64,000 nucleotides of DNA from an uncultured Bacteroides sp. (GCA_949294185.1 CASFGA010000011.1:62001-126000); one strand, 5' to 3'; shown: positions 16,953-26,601, numbered from the stretch's first letter. Made by a program: numbers and translations. The notes: generated from the letters alone by a model not told the origin.

Positions 16953-17243
16953 TTACCTCCGGTAAAACCGCAGTTCGTTCTCCAGACGGCGCACTTCGCC
17001 TTGAAGACTTTCCACCCGTTCGAGCAGGTGGCGGATGGCGTCGATGCCTGCCACATTGATGGACAAGTCGTAATACAGGTGCGAGTAACGCTCCAACGCC
17101 CGCAGCTGGTCGGCCGGAAAGCAGCGCACATTGTCGTGCTCTTCGATGTTTATCAGTCCGTCTTCACCCAGCATCAGGATGAAGTCCGGCTCCACATTGC
17201 AGCGGCTGCAATAATCGCTTATGATAATCAGATCGTTTGTCAT
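16953..17243 (-). CDS. cbpM: Chaperone modulator CbpM
   Basis: This 96-residue protein matches the CbpM family: a MerR-like N-terminal helical region (LIIISDYCSRCNVEPDFILMLGEDGLI) and a C-terminal coiled coil (IRHLLERVESLQGEVRRLENELRFYRR). In E. coli CbpM binds the J domain of CbpA and blocks its activity. It follows cbpA by 12 bp on the same strand, as in the E. coli cbpAM operon, which supports both assignments. Confidence 0.85.
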   Translation of the reverse strand: MTNDLIIISDYCSRCNVEPDFILMLGEDGLINIEEHDNVRCFPADQLRALERYSHLYYDLSINVAGIDAIRHLLERVESLQGEVRRLENELRFYRR

Positions 17244-17255
17244 GATGTTTGTCTT

Positions 17256-18191
17256 TTAGATGGTTTGTCCTTGCTGCAACTGCCGGAACAGGTCTTTCTG
17301 CCGCTCTGTCAGTGTGGTAGGGATAGATATGTGGTAAGTCACTATCAGGTCGCCGAAACTGCCTTCCTGCTTGTATATGGGGAAGCCTTTGCCTTTCAGG
17401 CGCACTTTTGCTTCGGCCTGTGTGCCGGGACGCACTTTCAGTTTCACCTGTCCGTCGAGTGTGTTGACAGTCACCTCTCCGCCCAATACGGCGGTATACA
17501 GGTCAATGGTGACATCGGTATACAGGTCGTCACCCTTTCGCTTGAATGACGGGTCGTCTGCCACGGCAAAGGTAATGTAAAGGTCGCCGTCGGGCCCGCC
17601 GTTTACACCTTTCCCGCCGTGTCCTTTCAGCTTGATGACCTGCCCGTTTGTTACGCCTGCCGGCACGGTGATACGCAATGTCTCGCCGTTTACGGTGAAT
17701 GTCTGCTTGTGGGTGACGGCCGCTTCACGCAGTGAAAGCTGAAGTTCGGCTTCAATGTCCTGTCCGCGGAACGCGCCGTGCATCCTGCCTCCCGCATTGC
17801 CGCGGTGACCGAACAGTTCCTCGAAGAAGTCGGAGAATCCGCTCGCATTGCCGCCGAATCCGCTTGAGAAGCGCTGTCCGTCGGTGGAATACCAGTATTC
17901 GCTTCGTCCTCCTCCATCTGCCTGTTTTGCACGGTAAGCCTGCTGCTGGGCTTCAAACTCGTCGGCATGTTTCCAGTTCTCGCCGTAGGCATCATACTTC
18001 TTGCGCTTTTCCGGATCGCTCAGCACCTCGTTCGCCTCGTTGATTTCCTGAAACTTGTCTTTGGCCGTAGGGTCATTGGGATTCAGGTCGGGGTGATACT
18101 TGCGCGCCAGCTTACGGAAAGCCTTCTTGATATCGTCTTGGGTAGCATTCTTGTCTACTCCAAGCACCTTGTAATAGTCTATGTAAGCCAT
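17256..18191 (-). CDS. cbpA: DnaJ-type co-chaperone CbpA
   Basis: An N-terminal J domain (residues 1-70) has the HPD motif in [11 protein letters not shown] Gly/Phe-rich linker follows ([21 protein letters not shown]), and then the two DnaJ C-terminal substrate-binding domains (~135-300: [29 protein letters not shown]). The CxxCxGxG zinc-finger repeats of DnaJ are absent, which identifies the CbpA (class II) type. It stimulates DnaK ATPase and binds unfolded clients. It is coupled to cbpM. The 187-bp divergent region to the 5'-nucleotidase gene has no clear minus-strand consensus promoter, so a different sigma factor may be used. Confidence 0.9.
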   Translation of the reverse strand: MAYIDYYKVLGVDKNATQDDIKKAFRKLARKYHPDLNPNDPTAKDKFQEINEANEVLSDPEKRKKYDAYGENWKHADEFEAQQQAYRAKQADGGGRSEYWYSTDGQRFSSGFGGNASGFSDFFEELFGHRGNAGGRMHGAFRGQDIEAELQLSLREAAVTHKQTFTVNGETLRITVPAGVTNGQVIKLKGHGGKGVNGGPDGDLYITFAVADDPSFKRKGDDLYTDVTIDLYTAVLGGEVTVNTLDGQVKLKVRPGTQAEAKVRLKGKGFPIYKQEGSFGDLIVTYHISIPTTLTERQKDLFRQLQQGQTI

Positions 18192-18318
18192 ATTGTCAGT
18201 TTGTTTAGCTGCTGAAAAAGAGGCAATTTTTGTGCCATTTCCAGGTATATGCCTTATTCTTTTTCTTTTGTGCCAGAATAAAGACAGTGAGAACCGGCGG
18301 AGAGAAAAATCCGCCAGA

Positions 18319-18352
18319 TTGTTGCCTGATGCGGAAGATTTGACTATCTTTG
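18319..18352 (+). promoter_or_regulatory. Promoter TTGTTG-N20-TATCTTTG for the 5'-nucleotidase gene
   Basis: TTG at 18322-18324 and TATCTTTG at 18345-18352 are separated by 20 nt; ATG 18379 is 27 nt further. Confidence 0.7.
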
Positions 18353-18378
18353 TATCCGAAATATGACAAACTGTCTTT

Positions 18379-20121
18379 ATGAAACTGCTAAACTATTTGT
18401 CTTGCCTTGCGGCATTCATCGGCATGGGCTGCATAATGCAGGCATGCTCTTCTTCTACCGAAAAAGAAATGACTCTGAAACTGATTGAGACCAGTGATGT
18501 GCACGGATGCTATTTCCCGTATGACTTTATCGCGCAGAAACCTCTTGACGGCAGTCTGGCACGGGTCAGTTCGTATGTGAAGGAACTGCGGGAAACGTGG
18601 GGCGACGGAGTGATACTGATGGACAATGGTGACATATTGCAAGGGCAGCCCACGGCTTATTATTACAATTATATAGATACGGTGTCGACCCACCTGTGTG
18701 CCGACATGCTGAACTGGATGCGCTATGATGTGGGTAATATGGGAAACCACGATGTGGAGGCAGGTCATGCCGTATACGACCGCTGGATTGGCGAATGCCG
18801 CTTCCCGGTGCTTGGTGCGAATGTCATTGATGTGAAGACCGGCGAACCTTATCTGAAGCCTTATAAGGTGGTGGAGCGCAAGGGAGTCAAGGTGGCTGTA
18901 CTGGGCATGATTACACCTGCCGTTCCTTCATGGCTTCCCGAACAGCTCTGGAGCGGACTTTGCTTTGAAGACATGGAGGCATGTGCCCGCAAATGGGTGG
19001 ACATCATACGCAAGAAAGAAAATCCCGATGTGATGGTAGGACTTTTTCATGCAGGGCCGGGGGGAAACAAGCTTGGCAATGTGACGGAAAACGCTTCGGC
19101 TGAGGTGGCGCGCAATGTGCCGGGATTTGATGTCATATTTATGGGACACGACCATGTGCGCTGCTGCGAGAAGGTGGCCAATGTAAAAGGCGACTCCGTA
19201 TTGCTGGTTAATCCGGCCAATATGGCACGTACCGTGTCGGAAGTGACGGTCAAGGTTGTGAAAAGAGGGCGTAAGGTGGTGCGAAAGTCGGTGGAAGGAA
19301 AGCTTGCCGATGTGCGTCCGTATCCCGTGGATGAGGAGTTTATGAAGACATTCGAGCCTCAATACAAGGCAGTGGAGGCGTTTGTGTCGCGCAAGATAGG
19401 GAGTATCGACCGTACCATCTCCACCCGCGATGCCTTTTTCGGCCCGTCGGCGTTCATCGACCTGCTCCATCAGTTGCAGCTGGACATTACCGGAGCTGAC
19501 ATTTCCTTTTGTGCGCCTCTTTCGTTCAATGCAGAAATCAAGAAGGGAGATATCTATATGAGTGATATGTTTAATCTTTACCGTTTTGAGAACATGCTTT
19601 ATACCATGGAGCTGACGGGGCAGGAAATTAAAGACTTTCTTGAAATGTCATACGCCTTGTGGACAGACCGGATGTTGTCTCCCAATGACCATCTGCTGTT
19701 GCTGAACGATGAGGACAAAGGCTTCGGACGACTGAAAAACCCGAGTTTCAATTTCGATTCTGCCGCAGGAATTCTCTATACCGTAGATGTGACGAAACCC
19801 GAAGGCGAGAAGATTGTCATAAGGAGTATGGCAGACGGACAGCCTTTTGATTTGAACAAATCTTATCGGGTAGCTGTTAATTCATACAGAGGTAACGGCG
19901 GAGGTGATTTGCTGACTAAGGGGGCAGGCATTCCTAAGGGCGAACTGGCGGGGCGCATTGTGTTCTCGACTGACAAAGACCTGCGCTATTATCTGATGAA
20001 GCGTATCGAAGAGGTGAAGACCCTTCACCCGCAAGCCTTGAACCATTGGAAGTTTGTTCCCGAAACGTGGACGGTTCCTGCCGCACGCAGAGACTTTCTG
20101 CTGCTTTTCGGGGAGAAATGA
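18379..20121 (+). CDS. Lipoprotein 5'-nucleotidase / metallophosphatase (UshA/CpdB-like)
   Basis: The lipoprotein signal ends at lipobox IMQAC (C23). The metallophosphatase domain contains [25 protein letters not shown] and FMGHDHV, which together supply the two-metal site. The C-terminal 5_nucleotid_C domain follows ([23 protein letters not shown]), whose aromatic residues stack on the nucleobase. Enzymes of this family release nucleosides from nucleotides or 2',3'-cyclic nucleotides outside the cytoplasm. It starts a group with the His-rich protein and TonB receptor (39-bp gap), possibly cotranscribed. Confidence 0.88.
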   Translation: MKLLNYLSCLAAFIGMGCIMQACSSSTEKEMTLKLIETSDVHGCYFPYDFIAQKPLDGSLARVSSYVKELRETWGDGVILMDNGDILQGQPTAYYYNYIDTVSTHLCADMLNWMRYDVGNMGNHDVEAGHAVYDRWIGECRFPVLGANVIDVKTGEPYLKPYKVVERKGVKVAVLGMITPAVPSWLPEQLWSGLCFEDMEACARKWVDIIRKKENPDVMVGLFHAGPGGNKLGNVTENASAEVARNVPGFDVIFMGHDHVRCCEKVANVKGDSVLLVNPANMARTVSEVTVKVVKRGRKVVRKSVEGKLADVRPYPVDEEFMKTFEPQYKAVEAFVSRKIGSIDRTISTRDAFFGPSAFIDLLHQLQLDITGADISFCAPLSFNAEIKKGDIYMSDMFNLYRFENMLYTMELTGQEIKDFLEMSYALWTDRMLSPNDHLLLLNDEDKGFGRLKNPSFNFDSAAGILYTVDVTKPEGEKIVIRSMADGQPFDLNKSYRVAVNSYRGNGGGDLLTKGAGIPKGELAGRIVFSTDKDLRYYLMKRIEEVKTLHPQALNHWKFVPETWTVPAARRDFLLLFGEK

Positions 20122-20160
20122 AATTTTGATCAGGTCAATAAGAAAACAGTAACATAGCGA

Positions 20161-20511
20161 ATGAGGATAGAATCCCGTCATATCCGGCTTTGGGCATTGG
20201 GTCTGCTGACTCTGTTTGTGGCATACTACACATCTGTTGTAGTGTTTGCCCATGTCCACATGGTCGGCGGGGTGATGATTGTCCATTCGCATCCCTTCAC
20301 TCATCAGCATTCGCATACCGCAGGACAGGCATTGTCACTGCATTTCATGTCTGTATTCCATTCGTTGGACACTGAAGATACTTGTTGTGTCAGTCCCGAA
20401 TGGGGGATACTCGATACGTTCCTGTATGAGCGGAATACCTTCCGTGCTTTGGGCGTACATGCGGCGTGCATCCGCCTGCGTGCTCCTCCTGTCTGTCTTT
20501 TCATCGCTTGA
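20161..20511 (+). CDS. His-rich membrane-anchored small protein
   Basis: This 116-residue protein has an N-terminal hydrophobic segment (residues 9-29). Then come clustered histidines: HVH at 31-33 and HSHPFTHQHSH at 42-52. A CC pair lies at 75-76, and the tail contains LRAPP. It sits 75 bp before a TonB receptor that has a CxxC near its plug. Short proteins with His/Cys and a C-terminal RAPP-type motif are known beside metal-related TonB receptors (for example DUF2946), so metal binding is likely; the metal and the family are not established here. Confidence 0.6.
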   Translation: MRIESRHIRLWALGLLTLFVAYYTSVVVFAHVHMVGGVMIVHSHPFTHQHSHTAGQALSLHFMSVFHSLDTEDTCCVSPEWGILDTFLYERNTFRALGVHAACIRLRAPPVCLFIA

Positions 20512-20585
20512 TTTTTGCTCGGGGCAGGCCGGCGGGTCTGCTTCCGGAAGATTTTTCTTTAAGTTTAAACGACAACAGATTCAGA

Positions 20586-22880
20586 ATGAAAAGATATGCT
20601 TTATTCATAACGGGACTGCTGTGCACTGCTGTGTGCATGGCTGTCAATCCGGTGAAGGAGGGAAACATCATCACCGGGCATGTGATAGAAGAAGGCACGG
20701 AGGAGGGACTGCCCTATGCCACCGTGCTGATAGTGGAAACAGGTGTGGGAACGGCTACCGATGTGGAAGGATATTTCCGCTTTAAGAATGTGCCTGCCGG
20801 GGAGTATACCCTTAAAGTGCAAAGTATGGGCTATGCCACACAGACCAAGCGTGTGACGGTAAGTAATGAGTTTACTGTCGATTTGCATTTTGTAATGAAG
20901 GAAGAGACCATCATGACCGACGAAGTGGTGGTGTCGGCCAACCGCAATGAAACGAGCCGCAAGCTGGCGCCTGTGGTGGTGAATGTGATGAACAACCGTC
21001 TGTTTGAGATTGTGAACTCTACAGACCTGGCCAAGTCGCTCAGTTATCAGTCGGGACTGAGGGTGGAAAACAACTGTCAGAACTGCGGTTTTCCCCAAGT
21101 GCGCATCAATGGCTTGGAAGGGCCATATTCGCAGATTCTTATCAACAGTCGTCCGGTGATGAGTGCCCTGTCGGGCGTGTATGGTCTGGAGCAGATTCCT
21201 ACGAACATGATAGAGCGCGTGGAGGTAGTGCGAGGGGGAGGTTCGGCTCTTTTCGGGGCCAATGCGGTGGGCGGAACCATCAATATCATTACTAAAGACC
21301 CGGTAAGCAATTCCTTTCAGGTGTCTTCCACCTTGTCGAATCTTGACGGAAAGGTCTGGGAACAGTATATGGGAGCGAACGCATCGCTCGTTTCGTCGGA
21401 CAACTCTTATGGCATCGCTCTTTATCAGTCATACCGCAACCGTAATCCATACGATGCCGACGGTGACGGTTTCTCCGAACTGGGCAAACTCAACATGAAT
21501 ACCTTCGGCTTGCGTGCTTATTATCGTCCTACACAGTTCAGCCGCATCAGCGTGGAATATCATACTACGAATGAGTTCCGCCGCGGGGGAAACAAGTTCG
21601 ACCTTCAGCCGCATGAATCGGACATTACAGAGCAGACCAAGCATGTGATCAACAGCGGCGGACTGACTTACGATATGTTTTTTCGCGAGTATCGCCACAA
21701 ACTTTCTGTATACGGATCTGTGCAGCATATCGACCGTAACAGCTATTATGGAGCAGGACAGGATCCCAATGCATACGGCAAGACCAAAGACCTGACCGCC
21801 GTGGGCGGGGCGATGTATGTGGGAAATATGGACAATTGCCTCTTTGCTCCGGCTACTTTTACCGGCGGACTGGAATACAATTACAATTCTCTGCATGATG
21901 TGATGACGGGTTATCACCGCGACTTGCAGCAGGATGTGCGCATAGCAAGCGGATTTGCCCAGAATGAGTGGAAGATGGATTACGTGACCATCCTTGCCGG
22001 ATTCCGCCTGGACAAGCACAATCTGGTGGATGACATTATCTTCAGTCCCCGTGTCAATCTGTTGTGGAAGCCTTCTTCCAAAGTGCAGGGACGCCTTACA
22101 TGGTCTACCGGATTCCGTGCCCCGCAGGCGTATGACGAAGACCTGCATGTGGCGGCTGTTGGTGGAGAGGCGATGATGATTACGCTTGCAGACGGACTGA
22201 AGCCGGAACGTTCGAACAGCGTAAGCGGCTCGGTGGACTGGACGGCTACGTTCGGGCATTTCCAGTCGAATCTCCTTGTCGAGGGATTTTATACCGCGCT
22301 GAATGATGTGTTTTATCTTGAGGCTCTGGGAGAGAATGCAGAGACAGGCACACAGATTCAAGAGCGCCGTAACGGACATGGTGCGCGTGTTTACGGAGCG
22401 AATATTGACTATAAGATAGCTCATGGGCGTGAAGCGCAGCTGCAACTGGGGTTCACCGTTCAGCGAAGCCGTTACACCGAGGCGGTTCACTGGAGTGAAG
22501 ATCCGTCGGTTGCTCCCATCAAGCGTATGCCCCGAACGCCTGATTATTACGGTTACTTTACCTTCACTTCCGCTCCGCTCAAGAACTTCGACTTTTCGGT
22601 GACGGGAGTATATACGGGGCGCATGATTGTTCCGCATTTTGCAGGCTATATCAAGAGCGATCGTCTGGAGCATACTCCTGACTTTATGGATCTGGGAGTG
22701 AAATTGAACTATACTTTTGTGCTTAACGACCATCTGAAGCTGCAGTTGAACGGCGGAGTGCAGAATATTTTCAATGCTTTCCAGAGCGACCTTGACCGTG
22801 GCGAGTTGCGTGACTCGAAGTATTTTTACGGCCCTACGCAGCCCCGCACTTTTTTCATCGGCATCAAGTTCTTCAATTGA
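20586..22880 (+). CDS. TonB-dependent outer-membrane receptor, possibly metal or metal-complex import
   Basis: ATG 20586 is chosen because it opens a signal peptide (MKRYALFITG...CMAV); the 40 residues of the longer frame are not signal-like. A carboxypeptidase-regulatory-like domain lies at ~28-103. The plug lies at ~110-240, with NNCQNCGF (C164/C167), VRINGLEGPY and IERVEVVRGGG. A beta-barrel runs to the C-terminus, ending in an aromatic-rich strand (FFIGIKFFN). The barrel is FepA/BtuB-sized, not SusC-sized. The upstream His-rich protein and the CxxC suggest a metal or metal-complex ligand; that is inference. A terminator hairpin follows. Confidence 0.88.
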   Translation: MKRYALFITGLLCTAVCMAVNPVKEGNIITGHVIEEGTEEGLPYATVLIVETGVGTATDVEGYFRFKNVPAGEYTLKVQSMGYATQTKRVTVSNEFTVDLHFVMKEETIMTDEVVVSANRNETSRKLAPVVVNVMNNRLFEIVNSTDLAKSLSYQSGLRVENNCQNCGFPQVRINGLEGPYSQILINSRPVMSALSGVYGLEQIPTNMIERVEVVRGGGSALFGANAVGGTINIITKDPVSNSFQVSSTLSNLDGKVWEQYMGANASLVSSDNSYGIALYQSYRNRNPYDADGDGFSELGKLNMNTFGLRAYYRPTQFSRISVEYHTTNEFRRGGNKFDLQPHESDITEQTKHVINSGGLTYDMFFREYRHKLSVYGSVQHIDRNSYYGAGQDPNAYGKTKDLTAVGGAMYVGNMDNCLFAPATFTGGLEYNYNSLHDVMTGYHRDLQQDVRIASGFAQNEWKMDYVTILAGFRLDKHNLVDDIIFSPRVNLLWKPSSKVQGRLTWSTGFRAPQAYDEDLHVAAVGGEAMMITLADGLKPERSNSVSGSVDWTATFGHFQSNLLVEGFYTALNDVFYLEALGENAETGTQIQERRNGHGARVYGANIDYKIAHGREAQLQLGFTVQRSRYTEAVHWSEDPSVAPIKRMPRTPDYYGYFTFTSAPLKNFDFSVTGVYTGRMIVPHFAGYIKSDRLEHTPDFMDLGVKLNYTFVLNDHLKLQLNGGVQNIFNAFQSDLDRGELRDSKYFYGPTQPRTFFIGIKFFN

Positions 22881-22902
22881 CCTGATGAAAAAAAGATAAA
22901 GA

Positions 22903-22938
22903 AACGGCTTCCCGTCGTGTATGCGGCGGGAAGCCGTT
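22903..22938. terminator. Hairpin terminator between convergent genes
   Basis: AACGGCTTCCCG (22903-22914) and CGGGAAGCCGTT (22927-22938) form a perfect 12-bp stem with a 12-nt loop. The T-rich tail is best on the minus strand, serving the lipoprotein gene; it may also stop the TonB-receptor transcript. Confidence 0.75.
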
Positions 22939-22969
22939 GCCTTTATGATTGGGAAATTTCCGCGCGGAT

Positions 22970-25228
22970 TTACAAACTGTAGCCCGGATTCTGCTTGACA
23001 TTCGGGTTGGTCAGTATTTCCTGTTGCGGGATGGGAAGCAGGGTGCGAAAACTCTCTACATCGTATTCCTGGGCGGCGATGCCGTTGCGTTTCAGATAGG
23101 CAAACTGACCCACGCTGTACAGCATCAGCTGTCTGCGCACATGGGTTATCTCGGCCAGCACATCGGCGGCAGATGATGTGGCAAGTCCTTTGGCCGAGAC
23201 TACCAGATCTAACCAATGTCGGGCCGCAGTTGCATCTCCGTTCTTATACAGACTTTCGGCGTATGAAAGGACGACATCGGTATAGTTGAGCAGTGGGATG
23301 AACGGCGGTGTGCTGACAGTGACGCTGCTTGAGCGTGTAACCGTTTCGTTTCTCAGGGCGAAGATGATTTCGCTGCTGCCTGCAAGGTTGCCCACCGCAT
23401 CCGGATTACTATAGTCAGACGCATCAAGCGAATAATAACCTTTGTCGATGACTTCAGACAAGAGTTCGACTGCCTCGGCATAGTGATGCTGATACAGGTG
23501 GATGTCTGCCAACAGTATTCTGGCCACATCTTTTGAAAGGAAGAAGAAGTCGTTGGCCGTGCCGAGCGATTCGTTCCGCTTTTCCTGAAGGGCATCCGAA
23601 GCGAGGGCGGCGGTCAGGTCTTGCTTCAGCCGGTTCAGAATCTCGTCGGCTGCCGTCTGGCCGATGTACAGATTATCTGACGATGCAGATTGGGTGCGGT
23701 AAGGCAGATCCCCCCACATCACTACCATGTTATAATAACAGAGGGCATTGAAGGTATTGAACAGGTCTCCGTAGACATTCAGTTGTTTTGCTTCGGCTTC
23801 CTTAAACAGTAAGGCTTGATTGATGGCATAGTAGAAATGACTCCACCCGTCTTCCACATCCGTACTCGCGGGAGTGATGTATTGGGATACCAAGTTTCCG
23901 TCTGTAGGGTTGAAGTGGTAATACTGTTCGATGCGGTTAAGCATGGAGAATCCTTTGGCAATGTTCATTGCGATGCCTGAGATGGCGGTCTGTCCGTCTT
24001 TACCCAACAGCGGTACGGATGTGTCACCGTTTCCTTTCTGCGTGATGCTCACCTGGCCTGCTTCGTTCCCCCGGGCATCGTAAAGCGTGACGGTGGCGGT
24101 CTTTTCATAGCGCGAGTCGAGTCTTGCCACTTCGATGGTCAGCGTGTTGCCGTCTATCTTTTGGGTCAGCGAGATATCTGCGTCCGGATAGTCTTCATAT
24201 AAGTTGGTCCAAAAGGTTTCCGGTGACAGTTGGTCATTGGGCTTGGAATCTAAGTCAAGTGGTGGAGTGGTATACAGCGGGATAGGAGAATCTATGCCGA
24301 TATGATAGATGCCTCCCTCATTGGGCACATCAAGGTGCGTGGTTTCCAGACTGATGCTTTCTCCGTCCTGCAGGGTTTCGTTTCCGGCGGTTCCGTCATT
24401 GTCCCAGTCGAAGAAGCGGGCCAGCTCCTTTACTTCTACGGTTGTTCCCAGTTCCTCATACCGGCTGATGATGTTTTCCCGAATGGACGACAGCTTCTCG
24501 GTCAGTCTGGCCTTGTCACTCTTCATCTCTTCAAGCGTTTCGTCGGAAAATTTTCCGTCCTTGCCGAATTCCTGGCACAGTCTGGCCAGATATTCCGTCA
24601 GTTCTGCTTCGCTCCGGTCGACAATCAGCAGCGACGAGACAGCGATAAGCGCTCCGGCCTCGTCATTGCCCGCTGTGATAGAGAAGCGCGAAGCATCGGT
24701 TCCGGCATATTTCTGAAGTCCGAAGGCACTCATCAGTTCTTCCTGCGACTGGCGGTTGGCTTCTGTAAAACCCTGACCCTCTTTCATCAGGTTGGCGATG
24801 CGCTGATATTTCAGATGGGTCAGAATGTTTACATTGACCGTGGAGGCATCCGACAGGTCGGCCAGTGCCCGGAGATTCAGCGTACCGGCAGACAGGCTTC
24901 CTTCCACCTCGTTGAAGAAATATCCGTTGGCCGTCAGCTCGGCATAAGGCGTGTCAAACGTTTTGGAGCCGAAAGAGAAATTTCCGGCATTGTCTTGTAT
25001 GGTCGAGGCATACATCTGGCCGGACGCTTGCAGGTCGGCATTCATGGGTTGCACGGTGACGGTCGAGCCGCTGACAAAAGGGCCTTTCTCTACTTTCCCG
25101 GTAACATTGAACGGTTGGGAAGCAAACCCTCCGTCGTCCGGATTGTTTTCGTCAGAGCATGCTGTAAGCAGGCTGCATAAGCCTGCCAAAAAGATGCAGC
25201 TAATGTGTGGGGTAAAATTTTTAATCAT
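22970..25228 (-). CDS. Chimeric lipoprotein with SusD-like C-terminal half
   Basis: ATG 25228 gives a lipoprotein signal with lipobox LLTAC followed by the acidic SDEN, which resembles the surface-export signal of Bacteroidota lipoproteins; the longer frame starts at the promoter. The N-terminal ~300 residues (VTGKVEKGPFVSGSTVTVQPMN, ALADLSDASTVNVNILTHLKYQRI) resemble carboxypeptidase-like/adhesin regions. A BACON-like beta-sandwich follows (~300-420). The last ~330 residues have SusD/RagB traits: VVMWGDLPYRT, ILLADIHLYQHHYAEAVELL, YTDVVLSYAESLYKNGD and the C-terminal LLPIPQQEI...NPNVKQNPGY. No susC lies beside it. Glycan or other ligand binding at the cell surface is inferred. Confidence 0.75.
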   Translation of the reverse strand: MIKNFTPHISCIFLAGLCSLLTACSDENNPDDGGFASQPFNVTGKVEKGPFVSGSTVTVQPMNADLQASGQMYASTIQDNAGNFSFGSKTFDTPYAELTANGYFFNEVEGSLSAGTLNLRALADLSDASTVNVNILTHLKYQRIANLMKEGQGFTEANRQSQEELMSAFGLQKYAGTDASRFSITAGNDEAGALIAVSSLLIVDRSEAELTEYLARLCQEFGKDGKFSDETLEEMKSDKARLTEKLSSIRENIISRYEELGTTVEVKELARFFDWDNDGTAGNETLQDGESISLETTHLDVPNEGGIYHIGIDSPIPLYTTPPLDLDSKPNDQLSPETFWTNLYEDYPDADISLTQKIDGNTLTIEVARLDSRYEKTATVTLYDARGNEAGQVSITQKGNGDTSVPLLGKDGQTAISGIAMNIAKGFSMLNRIEQYYHFNPTDGNLVSQYITPASTDVEDGWSHFYYAINQALLFKEAEAKQLNVYGDLFNTFNALCYYNMVVMWGDLPYRTQSASSDNLYIGQTAADEILNRLKQDLTAALASDALQEKRNESLGTANDFFFLSKDVARILLADIHLYQHHYAEAVELLSEVIDKGYYSLDASDYSNPDAVGNLAGSSEIIFALRNETVTRSSSVTVSTPPFIPLLNYTDVVLSYAESLYKNGDATAARHWLDLVVSAKGLATSSAADVLAEITHVRRQLMLYSVGQFAYLKRNGIAAQEYDVESFRTLLPIPQQEILTNPNVKQNPGYSL

Positions 25229-25251
25229 TGTAGCAATTATATAAATTCGGA

Positions 25252-25283
25252 CAAATATAATGGATAGATGCTGAATCCCCAAA
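25252..25283 (-). promoter_or_regulatory. Promoter TTG-N20-TATATTTG for the SusD-like lipoprotein
   Basis: On the minus strand TTTG (25283-25280) and TATATTTG (25259-25252) are 20 nt apart; ATG 25228 is 23 nt further. Confidence 0.7.
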
Positions 25284-25340
25284 CTTTCTCCTGCCGTTTG
25301 CATATTTCACTTTCTTTTCGTATATTGCGGAAAGAAGAAA

Positions 25341-25346
25341 AGGAGG
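25341..25346 (+). promoter_or_regulatory. Shine-Dalgarno AGGAGG deciding the start at 25352
   Basis: AGGAGG lies 5 nt before ATG 25352. This favours that start over the upstream in-frame codon at 25268, which lies in the promoter region of the divergent gene. Confidence 0.55.
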
Positions 25347-25351
25347 GTGGC

Positions 25352-26176
25352 ATGAGCGGAAGACTTACATTTTATCACTTGACAGACGAGTCGGCTACGG
25401 AGGTGCTGCGGCGTATAGAGGCGTTCAATCGTGGACGGACGGGGGAGAGAGGATGTTATGCCATGAGCCTGGCTACGGAATACAGGCCGTATTATGCGCT
25501 TTGGCGTGTGTTTACGGATACGGAGAGGCCGTTGTTTGTCCGTACATTGGCGGTGACATTCGATGCGGCTGCGGAGCGGGCGATGCAGTTGCTCGGGAAC
25601 TGCAATATCCGCCTGGAGGTGGAAAACAACGCGGCCTTTGAAGCGTGCTACGGACAGACGGACGATATCATTCCCTTCGGCCGTTACAAGGGGAAGCGTC
25701 TTGCGGAAATCTATTATCTTGCTCCTTCGTATGTATTGTGGCTTGCCAATCGTTTTGTGCCCGACTCACAACGGTACGACCGACTGGTGGAACTGGCGAA
25801 GCGTTTTGCCTGTGTGCATTTCGAATTGACCGTGCAGAAGCGTCGCATATCGTCGGTGAGCCGTTTTGTGGGAGAGAAGGGAGACAAATTGGACAATCTG
25901 GAAGTGACGGTACTCAATGTGCGTCTTCAGGTAGATACGTACAAACCCGACTTTTATGTGGATCAGAATGTGCTTGCGGCCGACCGTGACGGAAACCGCT
26001 TCACTTTTCTGATAAAGGCGGCAGGGCAGAGTCTTACGCCAAAGTCCCTCTATAGTGGCAGCCGGAAGGTGGAGAGGCAGCAGACTCTGCGTCTCGCTTC
26101 GGCAAAGGTGATGGGACATTATGAAAGTCACGGCGTGAAGTATACCCGTTTGGGCTATGTCCGTGTGAGAAAGTAG
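25352..26176 (+). CDS. Unknown protein with Exo_X C-terminal-like (DUF3820-like) motif
   Basis: This is a soluble 274-residue protein. Residues 108-135 (IPFGRYKGKRLAEI...SYVLWLANRF) match the short 'FGKYKGK..x..PSYLxWL' motif found at the C-terminus of exodeoxyribonuclease X and in DUF3820 proteins, thought to contact nucleic acid. Residues ~190-240 (LEVTVLNVRLQV, NRFTFLIKAAGQSL) look beta-rich. No exonuclease DEDD motif is present. I do not recognise a named family. It is convergent with folK, only 8 bp apart. Confidence 0.6.
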   Translation: MSGRLTFYHLTDESATEVLRRIEAFNRGRTGERGCYAMSLATEYRPYYALWRVFTDTERPLFVRTLAVTFDAAAERAMQLLGNCNIRLEVENNAAFEACYGQTDDIIPFGRYKGKRLAEIYYLAPSYVLWLANRFVPDSQRYDRLVELAKRFACVHFELTVQKRRISSVSRFVGEKGDKLDNLEVTVLNVRLQVDTYKPDFYVDQNVLAADRDGNRFTFLIKAAGQSLTPKSLYSGSRKVERQQTLRLASAKVMGHYESHGVKYTRLGYVRVRK

Positions 26177-26184
26177 GTCACTGT

Positions 26185-26577
26185 TCAGCGGGAGAGACTT
26201 TGCAGTGCTTGGCGCACGTAGTTTTTCTTCATGTCTTCAGGCTTGAGAATCCGGTTGTCAAACTTCAGCAGGTCGATGTCCAACGGTATGATGCCGGTTC
26301 GCTTGCAGTCAGGGGTTCTTCCGTTGTCGCTTTCTATTTTTTTCAGGATGTCTTTCACCTCTTTCATGCCCATCGGTGTATATATCACGGCGGCACGGTT
26401 CAGGTAGGGCAGTGCGCACAGAGCGTTCCCCTCTGCCGGAGTGGAAAGAATCTCCCCCCAGCGGATGGCAGGAAACAGCCCGTTCAGCATCTTCTCGGCA
26501 TTTTGCAGATGCATCGTCCCGTCGGAGTTCGAGCCCAGACAGAGCAGGCATTCGTGTTTCTTTTCTGTAACGGACAT
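26185..26577 (-). CDS. folK: 2-amino-4-hydroxy-6-hydroxymethyldihydropteridine pyrophosphokinase (HPPK)
   Basis: HPPK transfers pyrophosphate from ATP to 6-hydroxymethyl-dihydropterin in folate synthesis. The N-terminal LCLGSNSDG and the signature RTGIIPLDIDLLKFD (two Asp that bind Mg) are present, together with SDNGR before it. At 130 residues it is shorter than the ~160 of E. coli FolK, mainly after the signature, and the canonical R..PR of the signature is partly changed (CKRTGIIPLDID). It is monocistronic with its own promoter. Confidence 0.8.
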   Translation of the reverse strand: MSVTEKKHECLLCLGSNSDGTMHLQNAEKMLNGLFPAIRWGEILSTPAEGNALCALPYLNRAAVIYTPMGMKEVKDILKKIESDNGRTPDCKRTGIIPLDIDLLKFDNRILKPEDMKKNYVRQALQSLSR

Positions 26578-26601
26578 TGGATTATAGAAAAATTACGGGT
26601 G

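Noticed and set aside
21429..23216. 595-codon minus-strand frame opposite the TonB receptor
   Set aside because: It is antisense to clear receptor sequence, rich in unlikely residues, and crosses a terminator; it reflects codon bias only.
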